Assembly: GCF_000197735.1 (NCBI RefSeq)
Contig: NC_014550.1
Location: forward strand, 682,001 to 746,000
DNA: 64,000 nt
Direction: 5' to 3'
DNA from: Glutamicibacter arilaitensis Re117
Lineage (GTDB): Bacteria; Actinomycetota; Actinomycetes; Actinomycetales; Micrococcaceae
Made by a program: the position numbers and the translations under genes. The first letter of the stretch is position 1. The number at the start of each line of letters is the position of its first letter. A model generated the notes under the pieces. It did not search any database, was not told the origin of the DNA, and saw only the letters and a program-made list of their open reading frames with translations. Positions 8,366-18,683 of this stretch are shown piece by piece.

Positions 8366-9880
8366 ATGACTGAGAAAACACCGTCGCCTGAACTGGCGGC
8401 TGAATCCGAACTTTTTTCCGAGGCGGAACTAGCCACGACGCTGAAGGTCCTGTCGGTGGTGCACCAGCTGGATTCCGAGGATGAACGGCATATTGCCGTA
8501 CGCCGGGCGACCAGCAACATGTTCAAGGCCGCCAAGCGCTACCGCAAGTCTCAAAAGCGCGCTGAGATCAGTGCCGCTGACCGGTCCGTGATTGAACGGA
8601 CCGCAACCGGTTCGCCGCAGCGGCTCGATGATGAAACGCTCGGCCTGGACCTGAGCACTTCAACCGAAGGCGAAAGCGCCGGCGAATTCCGCAAGCCCCG
8701 TGGCTGCTACATCTGCAAAAAGCGCTACACCACCGTAGATGCCTTCCACCATTACCTCTGCCCGGAGTGCGCTGCCGAGGGACGTGAACGCCGCGACGCC
8801 CGTGCAGATCTGCGTGGCAAGCGCGCATTGCTGACCGGCGGACGAGCCAAAATTGGCATGCATATCGCCCTTCGCTTGCTGCGCGACGGCGCGCACACCA
8901 CGATCACCACTCGTTTCCCCAAGGATGCAGCCCGGCGCTTCACTGCGCTGGAAGACAGCGCCGAATGGATTCACCGACTTCGCATTGTCGGAATCGATCT
9001 GCGTGATCCTGCCCAGGTCATTGACCTAGCGGACAAAATGGCCGCAGCCGGCCCGCTGGATATCCTGATCAATAATGCGGCACAGACTGTGCGCCGCAGC
9101 GCGAACTCCTACCAGCACTTGATCGAATCCGAACAGCAACCACTGCCAGCTGAACTGTTGTCCCGCAGCGAGGGACTGGAACTGTGGGGAGAAGCAAACC
9201 CACCGGCTGAACACCCCAGGGCACTGGCCAGTGCCTTCCAGCTGCAAGACTCAGCGCTCCTGGCCTCACCGGCCGAAAGAAGCTATGACGCGCAGCAACT
9301 GGCTGAGCTTGCCATGACGGCCGGATCAGCCAGCATGGAACGTATTGCCCAAGGACGGGCCATCGATGCCGGAGGGCTGGTGCCGGATGTTGTTTCTGAA
9401 AATTCCTGGACCCAGAGACTCGGTGACGTCGATGCCTTGGAGATGCTGGAAGTTCAGCTGTGCAACGTGACTGCACCATTCTTGCTGGCCTCGCGGCTGC
9501 GCCCGGCCCTGGCCGCCAGCAAGGCGCGGCGCAAGTACATCGTGAACGTCTCGGCAATGGAAGGTCAATTCTCCCGCCGCTACAAGGGCGCCGGGCATCC
9601 GCACACCAACATGGCCAAGGCTTCGCTGAATATGCTGACCCGCACCAGCGCAGAGGAAATGCTGAACAGCGACCGTATCCTGATGACTGCCGTGGACACC
9701 GGCTGGATCACCGACGAACGTCCCCATGAAGCGAAGATCCGAAAAGTCGCCGCAGGATGGCATGCCCCGCTGGATTTGATTGATGGGGCAGCCCGCGTGT
9801 ACCAGCCGATCGTGGACGGGGAGCGCGGCATCGATTTGTACGGGTGCTTCCTCAAGGACTACGAGCCATCACCCTGGTAG
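8366..9880 (+). CDS. zinc-ribbon / short-chain dehydrogenase fusion protein
   Basis: A 504-residue protein with three parts: a charged helical N-terminus (1-110), a treble-clef or ribbon-like motif with two Cys pairs near residues 113-135 (CYICKK and LCPEC), and an SDR Rossmann domain from about 150 (LLTGGRAKIG nucleotide loop; NNAAQ motif near 230). The catalytic Ser is in VNVSAMEG, but the usual YxxxK reads TNMAK, so the general-acid Tyr is replaced by Thr. The domain may bind NAD(P) without normal reductase chemistry. GGGGAG precedes the ATG. It starts 32 bases after purN. Confidence 0.7.
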   Translation: MTEKTPSPELAAESELFSEAELATTLKVLSVVHQLDSEDERHIAVRRATSNMFKAAKRYRKSQKRAEISAADRSVIERTATGSPQRLDDETLGLDLSTSTEGESAGEFRKPRGCYICKKRYTTVDAFHHYLCPECAAEGRERRDARADLRGKRALLTGGRAKIGMHIALRLLRDGAHTTITTRFPKDAARRFTALEDSAEWIHRLRIVGIDLRDPAQVIDLADKMAAAGPLDILINNAAQTVRRSANSYQHLIESEQQPLPAELLSRSEGLELWGEANPPAEHPRALASAFQLQDSALLASPAERSYDAQQLAELAMTAGSASMERIAQGRAIDAGGLVPDVVSENSWTQRLGDVDALEMLEVQLCNVTAPFLLASRLRPALAASKARRKYIVNVSAMEGQFSRRYKGAGHPHTNMAKASLNMLTRTSAEEMLNSDRILMTAVDTGWITDERPHEAKIRKVAAGWHAPLDLIDGAARVYQPIVDGERGIDLYGCFLKDYEPSPW

Positions 9881-9985
9881 GAAGACACAGGTACTCTGCG
9901 CTGAATTCATTGCCGCAGAGCTCTTGTGCCTAGCGGCGTTGCAGCTGCAGAACAAGGCACGGATTCCTGGGAATCAATACCCTGG

Positions 9986-10036
9986 CCAAAAAATGGAACC
10001 GGGCCGGCGCGCGAAAAGGCGTGCCGGCCCGGTTCC
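9986..10036. terminator. bidirectional terminator
   Basis: A 14-bp GC-rich stem (9995-10008 with 10023-10036) lies between the convergent SDR and mannosidase genes. Six As at 9988-9993 give a U-run for minus-strand transcripts; on + it is followed by CCCACTTTT. Confidence 0.85.
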
Positions 10037-10047
10037 CCACTTTTGAA

Positions 10048-13000
10048 TTACTTCGCCAACGCGAAGCGCAAGGTGCGCACCTCGAAAGCGCCCAGCTTCA
10101 GCGGCACAGCACCGTCGTCAAGCTCAACGCTTTGCCCAGCCAGCTCATCTTCCAGCAGGCTGACGGTCGCTGCCGAGCCGAGCTGTGCATTGACCATCAG
10201 GCTGCCGTGTGCGCGGCGTCCCAAGGACTCGTAGACGCGCACCACCAGATCGCCGGAGCGGTCCGCGGCCAGCTTCACGCTGGAAATGACCAGGCCTTCA
10301 CCGGAGAGCGAAACCAGCGGGTCTACACCCTGCGCGCCTTCGATGACCTGCTCGGCGCTGTTGAGCAGCGCACCGGCTTCGGTAGCCGCGGCCACGTCCG
10401 CGCCGATGACCAGGCCATAGCGGTGGGTCTGCACCCCTTGGTCGGTTTCTGGATCCGGGAAGCGCGGGGCGCGCAGCAAGGACAGGCGCATGGTCGTGGT
10501 GACCTGTGCATCCTTGGCGTCACGGGTGACATCGAAACCGTAGATGGAATCATTGATCAGCGCAGCGCCGAAGCCCGGTTCCTCAGCCAGTACGAACCGG
10601 TGCATCGAGGTCTCGAACTTCGCCGCTTCCCAACTGGTATTCACATGCGTCACGCGCTTGTGATAGCCGAACTGGGTTTCTGCAATCGCATGCTCAGCGC
10701 GGATATCCAGCGGGAAGGCGACCTTGAGGAACTTCTCGGCCTCATGCCAGTCGGTGCTCTGCGAGATCTGCACGGTGCGCGAGCCCGGAGACAGCGACAG
10801 TTCCTGAACCAGCGTGGAGTTCGAGAAGCTGCGGGCAATGGTGATCACCTGGCTGCCATCCTCGCGTGCGGACAGCTCCAGACTCTCGAGGCCACGCAGG
10901 TCGGTGACCTGGTTGCGGTAGTACTTGTCCACATCCCAGGCATCCCACATGTTCGGGAAGTCCTGGTGCAACTGCAGCAGGTTTGCTTCCTGGCCTGCGG
11001 CGATGGTTTCACGGCCGGTAGCCAGGTCCACGGCGGAGGTGATCAGGCCCTGGGCATTGACCCTCACGCGGACAACCGAGTTATCCAGTACGTAGCCGCC
11101 ATCGGCGGCAATCGCCTGAACTGCGGTGCCAGCAGGTGCCTGGACCGGCTTGGCCTGGCCGAAGGCCAATGCATTGCGGGTGAACGCAGCGCCATTGAAG
11201 GCAATCGGGGTGGAACCTGCACCGGCCAACTGCTGCTGGGCGGCGAGGATCAGCGCCTGCGCCTGCTCGATGATCTGGGCGTAGCGGGCCACGACTTCAC
11301 GGTGCACCCAGGCAATGGAGGTGCCCGGCAGGATGTCGTGGAACTGGTGCAACAGCACGGTTTCCCACAGCTCATCAAGCTGCTCGTACGGGTACGCTGC
11401 CCCGGCGTACACGGACGCGGTGGCAGCCCACAGCTCGGCTTCGACCAGCAGCTGCTCGGTGCGGCGGTTGCCCGCCTTGGTCTGGTGCTGGCTGGTCAAG
11501 GTGGCGCGGTGCAGCTCCAGGTAGAGCTCGCCCACCCAAACCGGCGGGTTAGGCAGTTCGGACTTGGCCCGGTCGAAGAAGTCGTTCGGGTGCTCCCAGC
11601 GGACCTTCGCGCTGCCTTCCAGATCGGCCAGGCGCTTGGCCTTGCCGGTCATCTCGCGGGTGGTGCCGCCGCCGCCATCTCCCCAGCCCACCGGGGCGAT
11701 GGAGTTGTTGGTGACTCTGGCTTCGCGGAATTGGCGTGCGGCCTTGGCGACCTCTTCACCCGAGAGCTGGGAGTTGTAGGTATCCATCGACGGGAAGTGG
11801 CTGAACATGCGCGAGCCGTCGATGCCCTCCCAATCAAAGGTGTGGTGCGGGAACTTGTTCTGCTGGTTCCAGGAGATCTTCTGGGTGAAGAACCATTCGA
11901 ATCCGGCACGGCGCATCAGCTGTGGAAGTGCAGGGGAGTAGCCGAAGGAATCGGGCAGCCAGACACCCTTGGAGGTGATGCCGAATTCGTCGCGGAAGAA
12001 TTTCTGGCCGTATAGGAATTGGCGGACCAGGGATTCACCCGAAGGCATCACGGTGTCCGATTCCACCCACATGCCGCCCAAAGGCAGGAAGCGCTCTTCT
12101 GCGACGGCCGTCTTCACCCGGTCCCAGACCTCGGGGCGGTGGGTCTTGAGCCACTTGTACTGCTGGGCGCTGGACATGCCGTAGAGGAAGTCCTCTTCGT
12201 CGCCCAGCAGTTCCACCATGGAAGAGCAAGTGCGCGAGACCTTGCGGATGGTTTCACGCAGCGGCCACAGCCAGGCCGAGTCGATGTGCGAGTGGCCGAT
12301 GGCGGAAATTTGGTGGGCGCTGTGCTCAGCCGGTGCGGCCAGCACGCCGGCCAGCTGATCGCGGGCAGCCTGTGCTGTCTCGGTAATGCGCTGCAGGTCA
12401 AGCACGTCCAAGGCATTGTCCATGGCCTGCAGGATCTGCATCTTGCGTGGGCCGGCTGGCAGCTGTTCTTGCAGATCCAGCAGGACGTCCAGATCCAGTG
12501 ACAGTTCGTGGACCGCTGGCTCGAAGACGGCCAAGTCCATGCGCCGGGTGGTGTACAGGCGGCGCGAGGATGAGGTGAGGATATCGCCCTGCTCGGTGGG
12601 CAGGAACGGATGGTAGTCGAGCAGGACCGGGTTGGAAGCAGCCTCCAGATACAAGTCGATGACTTCGTCGCCGGTGGCTTCGGCGGCAATCGGCACCCAC
12701 TGGTTGCGCGGGTTGATGGCCTTGATGGTGATGCCATCGGGACGGTAGACCAGGCCCTCGCATTGGAAGCCGGTCATATTCACATCGAAGCCCAGGTCGA
12801 TGACCGCTTCGACGCGGCGTCCGGCCCATTGGGCGGGAACTCGACCCTGCAGATGGAACCACGTGGTGCCCCACGCAACACCCCATGCGGTGCCAACCTG
12901 CGTTGGCTGGTAGTCCAGGGCAAGGCCTTCTGCCGGAGTGATCGGTTCGCCTGGCAATTCATGCCACGACAGCTCCAATGGCATGGTTTCCGAATATATC

Positions 13001-13068
13001 GCTGGAAGAATACGTTCGGTCAGAACGCGGCGGACGCGTCCGATAGTCAACGAATTGTCGTCGTGCAT
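10048..13068 (-). CDS. alpha-mannosidase, GH38
   Basis: A 1006-residue cytosolic glycoside hydrolase family 38 enzyme; no signal peptide is present. It releases alpha-linked mannose from glycans or glycoconjugates. The zinc site begins at GHSHIDSAWLWP (His259, His261, Asp263), and LPDSFGYSPALPQ, about 120 residues later, carries the catalytic nucleophile Asp region. The C-terminal half is the beta-sandwich mannosidase region. Length is normal for the bacterial intracellular type. It is monocistronic and ends at a bidirectional terminator. Confidence 0.93.
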   Translation of the reverse strand: MHDDNSLTIGRVRRVLTERILPAIYSETMPLELSWHELPGEPITPAEGLALDYQPTQVGTAWGVAWGTTWFHLQGRVPAQWAGRRVEAVIDLGFDVNMTGFQCEGLVYRPDGITIKAINPRNQWVPIAAEATGDEVIDLYLEAASNPVLLDYHPFLPTEQGDILTSSSRRLYTTRRMDLAVFEPAVHELSLDLDVLLDLQEQLPAGPRKMQILQAMDNALDVLDLQRITETAQAARDQLAGVLAAPAEHSAHQISAIGHSHIDSAWLWPLRETIRKVSRTCSSMVELLGDEEDFLYGMSSAQQYKWLKTHRPEVWDRVKTAVAEERFLPLGGMWVESDTVMPSGESLVRQFLYGQKFFRDEFGITSKGVWLPDSFGYSPALPQLMRRAGFEWFFTQKISWNQQNKFPHHTFDWEGIDGSRMFSHFPSMDTYNSQLSGEEVAKAARQFREARVTNNSIAPVGWGDGGGGTTREMTGKAKRLADLEGSAKVRWEHPNDFFDRAKSELPNPPVWVGELYLELHRATLTSQHQTKAGNRRTEQLLVEAELWAATASVYAGAAYPYEQLDELWETVLLHQFHDILPGTSIAWVHREVVARYAQIIEQAQALILAAQQQLAGAGSTPIAFNGAAFTRNALAFGQAKPVQAPAGTAVQAIAADGGYVLDNSVVRVRVNAQGLITSAVDLATGRETIAAGQEANLLQLHQDFPNMWDAWDVDKYYRNQVTDLRGLESLELSAREDGSQVITIARSFSNSTLVQELSLSPGSRTVQISQSTDWHEAEKFLKVAFPLDIRAEHAIAETQFGYHKRVTHVNTSWEAAKFETSMHRFVLAEEPGFGAALINDSIYGFDVTRDAKDAQVTTTMRLSLLRAPRFPDPETDQGVQTHRYGLVIGADVAAATEAGALLNSAEQVIEGAQGVDPLVSLSGEGLVISSVKLAADRSGDLVVRVYESLGRRAHGSLMVNAQLGSAATVSLLEDELAGQSVELDDGAVPLKLGAFEVRTLRFALAK

Positions 13069-13176
13069 GAAGGCCTTCCGGTTGTGCGCTCAGCAGAAAT
13101 TGAGCTCCCTAGCCAGACTACCGAAATATCTCACGCTGAGTTGGTGCAACTCGCGATCCAGCGATCAATGGCGTAC

Positions 13177-13845
13177 TCAAGATGCGCCTTCTTCGCCACC
13201 GGTAACGTCCTCGGTGAGGACATCGCGCACGAAGTCGCCGCCGAGCGGTTTCGGGTTCCATCGATCCAAGCTCCATTTTCCGCCGATGCCCAGCTCCAAT
13301 AATGCGCCGCCGGTGTTTTCGATGAACAGCTCTGAGGCATCGGCGGGCGCCATCCTGGTGGCCCACGCGCTGAAGACGCGAATGGCCGCACCATGGCTGA
13401 ACACCGCTGCGGTGCCGGAATAGTCCTGGGCCCGGGCGATGGTTTCCAGCGCCTTGGAATAGCGTTCAATGAAGTCATAACCGCTGGGACCACCGGGCAT
13501 CTTCTGCTCCCAGCCGCCGTGCATCCAGGTGTACAAACACGTGGCGTAGGCATGGTGGGATGGCTCATCGGCAAGCATCTCCAAGGTGCCAGCGGAAATC
13601 TCTTCGAGGCCGTCAATCACCTGCAGGCGCTGGCCGGAGGATTCGCTCAGTGGCCGGGCGGTGAGCTGGGTACGGTTCAGCCTCGAAGCATAGATGGATT
13701 GCAGCTGGCCCTCGGCGAAAACCTGGGGCAGGGCCCTGGCCTGGCGATGCCCCAGGGGAGTCAGCCCTGCACCCGGATAGGCGGTATCGAGCTGCCCTGC
13801 GACATTCGAAGGGGTTTGTCCATGCCTGATGAGCTGAAAACGCAT
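13177..13845 (-). CDS. histidine phosphatase family protein
   Basis: A 222-residue phosphoglycerate-mutase-like phosphatase. It starts MRFQLIRHGQTPSN, the RHG motif whose His is phosphorylated. A second core His lies in VFSHGAAIRVF near residue 150. Substrate is unknown; such proteins dephosphorylate sugar phosphates or nucleotides. It lies 108 bases upstream of the mannosidase start on the same strand and may be cotranscribed with it. Confidence 0.88.
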   Translation of the reverse strand: MRFQLIRHGQTPSNVAGQLDTAYPGAGLTPLGHRQARALPQVFAEGQLQSIYASRLNRTQLTARPLSESSGQRLQVIDGLEEISAGTLEMLADEPSHHAYATCLYTWMHGGWEQKMPGGPSGYDFIERYSKALETIARAQDYSGTAAVFSHGAAIRVFSAWATRMAPADASELFIENTGGALLELGIGGKWSLDRWNPKPLGGDFVRDVLTEDVTGGEEGAS

Positions 13846-14054
13846 AGTAGGGTGCTTCCTTCGCCTTGAACGCTGCTGATTTCAGAAATATCACGGTTTC
13901 AAGTGATGCGGAATGAGAAGGGGCCGGAGAAGACGCAGAAACTTTTGATCTGGAATGATAATTTCCGCTTCGTCAGGGCAGGGGCCGTCCGCTATCGTGA
14001 AGTCGTTGGGTCGCAAGACGCGCCCCGAAATATCATTCAGAACGGAATCCGCTC

Positions 14055-14624
14055 ATGCGTTCAGATGCTCTTCGGCGACGTGAGAACATTCTTCGAGTCG
14101 CTCGTGAATTATTTGCTGAGCATGGTGCTCAGATTGCGATGGAGACTATCGCCGAGGCCAGCGGCGTAGGCATTGGCACCCTCTACCGCAACTTCGCCGA
14201 CCGGACTTCGCTGGTTGAAGAAGTCACCCTGGGCACGCTCAAGGATGTTCAAATTGCTTCCCAGCTTGCCGTTGAAGGTCTCGAAGCGGATGACACCGGA
14301 GCGTGGGATGTACTTCTTGATACGCTGATCCATCAGAATCTTGGAGCGCTGAGTGAAGCGCTGGGGCTGCAACTGCCAAAGAAAATCAGCGCTCGGGTAC
14401 TGGAAGTCCAGGCCTCGGCTGCCCTATCGCTCAACGCCGCCTTGGAGCTGGCCAAGAACGCGGATCTGGTCCGCCAAGACATCTCTGGAATAGACCTGAT
14501 TGCCACCATCGGTGCCATGACACGTCCGCTCTCGCGGTCTTTCAGCAAGAGTGCTCCGGGGCTGGAAGAACGAATCGTGCAGATCATGCGCGATGGGTTG
14601 CGTCCGCAAGCTGCGCAGCAATAG
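14055..14624 (+). CDS. TetR/AcrR family transcriptional regulator
   Basis: A 189-residue regulator with the HTH in residues 5-55 (RENILRVARELFAEHG, then ASGVGIGTLYRNF). The C-terminal ligand domain is not assignable to a class. It converges on the MFS transporter gene with only 4 bases between stops and is divergent from the histidine phosphatase gene. The neighbouring transporter is a plausible but unproven target. Confidence 0.88.
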   Translation: MRSDALRRRENILRVARELFAEHGAQIAMETIAEASGVGIGTLYRNFADRTSLVEEVTLGTLKDVQIASQLAVEGLEADDTGAWDVLLDTLIHQNLGALSEALGLQLPKKISARVLEVQASAALSLNAALELAKNADLVRQDISGIDLIATIGAMTRPLSRSFSKSAPGLEERIVQIMRDGLRPQAAQQ

Positions 14625-14628
14625 CGGC

Positions 14629-15966
14629 TCAGTCCAACCTCATGCCGCGGGTTTCCGGCGCGAAGCGGGACATGAAGAGCACGGCAAGCAGCACCAGCAC
14701 GGTCGCGCCGGCAAACAGCCAGCCCAGCCCCACGACCGGCCACAGGGCGGCGAAGAGCAGTGGCCCGAAACCTGCAGCAAAGCGCGACATGGTTGAAGCC
14801 CAGCCGAAACCGCTAGCCCGCAATTCGGTGGGGTACAGCTCGGAAACATACGCGTAGAGCACCGGGATGGCCACCTGGACCACCACGCCAAAGACCAGCA
14901 CCCAGGCGATAGCAGTCGCCGGAACCTGCAGATTCTGGGCTACGACAATGAGCACGATGCCGGAGATCGGGGCGGAGATCGCAAGCAGCCATTTGCGGCC
15001 TACGCGTTCCACCAGCAAGGCGGCAATGACCACGCCCACCAGCCCCATCAGCGCCATGACCGCGGTGGCGAAGAATGAGGTGGACTGGGCCATTCCGGCC
15101 TCGGTCAAAATCGATGGCAACCAGGTCAGTGCCAAGTAGTAGACCAGCAAGATGGTCATGAACAGCAGCCAGCTGGTGGCGGTGATCTTCCACGAGTACT
15201 TCCACAGCGACGCGACCTGCTCCCACCAGCGCGGAGCCTTGGGCAGCTGAACGGGTTCAATGACGTAGTCGCGCTTGTCCGCTCCGGTGCGTTCCACGAG
15301 CTGGTCGATAACCGCCCGGGCTTCGGCATCCCGGCCCTTGGCTGCCAGGAACAGCGGGGATTCGGGCATTGAACGCCGGACCAGGTACACCATGAATGCA
15401 GGCAGGATCATGACCGCCAGGATCAGCCGCCAATTATCGGCGGTGGCCATCACCCAACCCGAAACGAAGAACGAGAGGGCCGCGCCTACCGGCCACCAGC
15501 CGTCCATGGCCGTGAGCACTCGTCCACGCAGCTTTGAAGGGGTGAACTCGCCGACCAGTGCGTAGTCCACCGGGATGCACCCGCCCAGGCCGACCCCGGC
15601 CAGGAAGCGGAAAGCGACGAAGAAACCGAAGTTGGGGGACAATGCGCCCAGGATGGTGAACAGCGAGAACATCAGGAGTGTCAGGCTGAAAGCGTTCTTC
15701 CGCCCGTACCTGTCCGCGATCCCGCCCCAAAGGAACGCACCCAGTGCCATGCCCACCAGGTTGGAGGTGCCCAGCAACGCCGCGGTGGGACGATCAAGTC
15801 CCCACTGCTCGGCAACCAGCGGGATCAAAGCGCCGTTGAGCGTCACGTCCCAGGCATCGAACATGAACCCAAGGCCGCCAATGATGAAAATGGTGCCTTG
15901 CACCTTCCATTTGAATGGCAGCTCTTGCACGATCGAGGTGCCAGAAGGCAGGGGCGCAGAAGACAC
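14629..15966 (-). CDS. MFS metabolite:H+ symporter, SV2/NiaP-like
   Basis: A 445-residue, 12-segment major facilitator. The loop 2-3 signature GGIADRYGRKNAF and the loop after segment 6 (SMPESPLFLAAKGRDAEA) are typical of the sugar/organic-acid porter branch that includes NiaP and related cation or aromatic-acid symporters. Substrate is not evident. The short N-terminus is cytoplasmic. It is convergent with the TetR gene, and no terminator is visible between them. Confidence 0.82.
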   Translation of the reverse strand: MSSAPLPSGTSIVQELPFKWKVQGTIFIIGGLGFMFDAWDVTLNGALIPLVAEQWGLDRPTAALLGTSNLVGMALGAFLWGGIADRYGRKNAFSLTLLMFSLFTILGALSPNFGFFVAFRFLAGVGLGGCIPVDYALVGEFTPSKLRGRVLTAMDGWWPVGAALSFFVSGWVMATADNWRLILAVMILPAFMVYLVRRSMPESPLFLAAKGRDAEARAVIDQLVERTGADKRDYVIEPVQLPKAPRWWEQVASLWKYSWKITATSWLLFMTILLVYYLALTWLPSILTEAGMAQSTSFFATAVMALMGLVGVVIAALLVERVGRKWLLAISAPISGIVLIVVAQNLQVPATAIAWVLVFGVVVQVAIPVLYAYVSELYPTELRASGFGWASTMSRFAAGFGPLLFAALWPVVGLGWLFAGATVLVLLAVLFMSRFAPETRGMRLD

Positions 15967-16114
15967 GATGGTGCACCTTTCGGTGTGCGAGCAGAAATGG
16001 TTTGTACCGCGTGAAGCATAGCCGAAAACTTTGCTGCACCAGTAGCGCTGTACGCTTCTTTGCTTCTCGCGTCAAGGCCTGTTGTTAGTGCGGACAAGGG
16101 GGTAATCTCTGGAC

Positions 16115-16891
16115 ATGGGAGTAGATTGGACCGCTCTCGAAGAGGCTATACGGGTGACTGCCCTTCGACACGCCGCGGAAGTGATAGCTGGACACCCGGA
16201 CCAGGATTTCTATGCCATTGCCTTGCATGGGGTCAGTACCGAAGAAAGCGAAAGCATTGGGATGCCGTTGCTGGCGTTGAACTCCGTGCAGGCCCTGGAA
16301 CGCGACCGGCTCTCCGAATCCCGCGAACAGCTGGTGGAGCGCGGCGAAGACACCGATGAGCCTGCTGACTACGAGGATCGCCCGGATGCCGAAGGCGAGG
16401 GAGGCCTCGAACCAGAAGCCGTCACATTGGAAGCAGATTCCATGGTCATCACGGAAACCGATGACGAGGATGAAGAGTCCTTTGACGATGAAAGCGCAGA
16501 TGGCGAAGACCTGGACGAGGTCTTGGCATCCTTGGAAGCGGATCTGGAAGAAGACGACGCGGAAAGCTTCTATTCGGACAAGTGGGAACCAAGTGATTGG
16601 CACTGGTCATCCATTGATTTATGCGAGGATCCCGCGGCGACGCTGTGGTCTGAAGCAATGACCAAGCAAGCTGCCCGCGAGGGGTGGGAGCCGACCGTCA
16701 AACGCTACTATCACACCTTGGTTGCGGTCGCGCGTTCCTTGCGCGAAGAATTGAATGAACGTACCAAGGCGGATCTGGTGGTCTACGTGGCAGATGAGGA
16801 GCATGCCGAGAAGCTGCTCCAGCTTTGCCTCACTGACAAGCAGCTGTCCACGTACTTCCCGCAGCTTTCTTCATTGCCCGAAGGGGCCTGA
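16115..16891 (+). CDS. DUF4303-like protein with acidic insertion
   Basis: A 258-residue protein. The ends resemble DUF4303 (FYAIALHGVST near residue 30; a W-rich block SDKWEPSDWHWSSID near 155; a helical C-terminus). The middle, about residues 75-150, is an Asp/Glu-rich low-complexity insertion with few hydrophobic residues, probably disordered. Function is unknown. It starts about 150 bases from the divergent MFS gene and ends about 100 bases before purH. Confidence 0.5.
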   Translation: MGVDWTALEEAIRVTALRHAAEVIAGHPDQDFYAIALHGVSTEESESIGMPLLALNSVQALERDRLSESREQLVERGEDTDEPADYEDRPDAEGEGGLEPEAVTLEADSMVITETDDEDEESFDDESADGEDLDEVLASLEADLEEDDAESFYSDKWEPSDWHWSSIDLCEDPAATLWSEAMTKQAAREGWEPTVKRYYHTLVAVARSLREELNERTKADLVVYVADEEHAEKLLQLCLTDKQLSTYFPQLSSLPEGA

Positions 16892-16988
16892 CACGAACTG
16901 AATGTCCGGCGCCATCCTTGGTTAGAATGAAGGTGGTGGCCAATGCGCTGCCCGCCCCATTCATTCTCACCGCCGGGAGAAAAATTTC

Positions 16989-18659
16989 GTGAGTAAGACC
17001 GTGCTGGACAAAGTCGCTATCCGTCGCGCACTGATTTCCGTCTACGACAAGACCGGTTTGGAGGAGCTGGCCGCTGGCCTGCACGCCGCAGGCGTGCAGC
17101 TGGTATCCACCGGCTCCACAGCCAAGAAGATCGCTGCCGCTGGAATTCCCGTGACCGAGGTCGAGCAGGTGACTGGCTCCCCGGAAATGCTCGATGGCCG
17201 CGTCAAGACCCTGCACCCGCGCATCCACGGCGGAATCCTTGCAGACCGCCGCGTCACCGAGCACATGGACACCCTCTCCTCGATGGAAATCGAGCAGATC
17301 GACCTGGTGGTCGTGAACCTCTACCCATTCGTGCAGACCGTTGCCTCGGGCGCATCCCAGGATGAAGTTGTGGAGCAGATCGACATCGGCGGCCCGGCCA
17401 TGGTCCGCTCGGCAGCGAAGAACCACGCGGCCGTGTCCATCGTGGTTGACCCGGGTTTCTACCCGCAGGTGATCTCCGCAGCCGCCGAGGGCGGCTTCGA
17501 CTTGAAGACCCGCCAGCGCCTGGCAGCCAAGGCCTATGCCCACACCGCAGCCTACGACACCGCAGTTGCTTCGTGGACCGCAAGCCAGTTCCTGGATGAG
17601 GACGGCGACGGCGTCATCGACTGGCCAGCCTACGCTGGCGTGGCCCTGCAGCGTTCCAACGTGCTGCGCTACGGCGAGAACCCGCACCAGCAGGCTGCCC
17701 TGTACGTGGATGAAGCAGCCCCGGCCGGCATCGCCCAGGCTGACCAGCTGCACGGCAAGCCAATGAGCTACAACAACTACGTGGACGCAGATGCCGCACT
17801 GCGTGCAGCATTCGATTTCGAGAAGCCAGCGGTCGCAGTGGTCAAGCATGCCAACCCTTGCGGTGTGGCAGTGGCCTCCGATGATGCTGCTGATCCGATC
17901 GCCGACGCGCACCGCAAGGCCCACTCGACCGACCCGGTGTCCGCATTCGGCGGCGTTATTGCCGCAAACCGCACGGTAACCAAGGAAATGGCCGAAACCG
18001 TCAAGGACATCTTCACCGAGGTCGTCATCGCCCCGGACTTCGAAGACGAGGCAGTGCAGATCCTCTCGGCCAAGAAGAACATCCGCCTGCTGGCACTGCC
18101 AGAAGGCTACGGACGCAACAAGAACGAGTTCCGCCAGGTCACCGGCGGCATGCTGGTCCAGGTAGGCGACAAGATCGATGCACAAGGCGATAACCCGGCT
18201 AACTGGACCCTGGCTGCAGGCGAAGCCGCCGACGCCGCAACCTTGGCTGACCTTCAGTTCGCGTGGAGCGCGGTTCGCGCCGCGAAGTCCAACGCGATCC
18301 TGCTGGCGAAGGACGGTGCAGCAGTTGGCATCGGCATGGGCCAGGTCAACCGCATCGACTCATGCAAGCTGGCTGTCGAGCGCGCCAACACCCTCGGCGT
18401 GAAGGTCGAGTCCGGAGCGGATGCTGCCGGTGGCGCGGAGAACGCCGACTCGGCTGCTTCCGAGCAGCGCGCCCAGGGGGCAGTTGCTTCCTCGGATGCG
18501 TTCTTCCCCTTCGCTGACGGTCTGCAGATCCTGATCGATGCCGGCGTGAAGGCTGTTGTGCAGCCTGGCGGCTCGGTGCGCGATGAGGAAGTCATCGCAG
18601 CTGCGAACGAAGCTGGCATCACCATGTACTTCACCGGTGCACGCCACTTCTTCCACTAG
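16989..18659 (+). CDS. purH: bifunctional AICAR formyltransferase/IMP cyclohydrolase
   Basis: A 556-residue enzyme for the last two steps of IMP synthesis. The N-terminal MGS-like cyclohydrolase domain covers about residues 10-150 ([23 protein letters not shown]). The C-terminal formyltransferase domain carries [13 protein letters not shown] near residue 223 and [12 protein letters not shown] near 285 (the Lys-His catalytic pair), and ends with [13 protein letters not shown]. It starts with GTG. A short Ala/Glu-rich insertion near residues 475-500 makes it slightly longer than usual. Confidence 0.97.
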   Translation: MSKTVLDKVAIRRALISVYDKTGLEELAAGLHAAGVQLVSTGSTAKKIAAAGIPVTEVEQVTGSPEMLDGRVKTLHPRIHGGILADRRVTEHMDTLSSMEIEQIDLVVVNLYPFVQTVASGASQDEVVEQIDIGGPAMVRSAAKNHAAVSIVVDPGFYPQVISAAAEGGFDLKTRQRLAAKAYAHTAAYDTAVASWTASQFLDEDGDGVIDWPAYAGVALQRSNVLRYGENPHQQAALYVDEAAPAGIAQADQLHGKPMSYNNYVDADAALRAAFDFEKPAVAVVKHANPCGVAVASDDAADPIADAHRKAHSTDPVSAFGGVIAANRTVTKEMAETVKDIFTEVVIAPDFEDEAVQILSAKKNIRLLALPEGYGRNKNEFRQVTGGMLVQVGDKIDAQGDNPANWTLAAGEAADAATLADLQFAWSAVRAAKSNAILLAKDGAAVGIGMGQVNRIDSCKLAVERANTLGVKVESGADAAGGAENADSAASEQRAQGAVASSDAFFPFADGLQILIDAGVKAVVQPGGSVRDEEVIAAANEAGITMYFTGARHFFH

Positions 18660-18683
18660 GAACACTAGGTAGCAAGTCGTATA

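Noticed and set aside
10021..12015. 664-codon frame on + opposite the alpha-mannosidase gene
   Set aside because: Antisense shadow of a clear GH38 gene; composition is Gly/Gln/Arg-rich with no domain.
16830..18185. 451-codon minus-strand frame opposite purH
   Set aside because: purH is unambiguous; the opposite frame has no motif.
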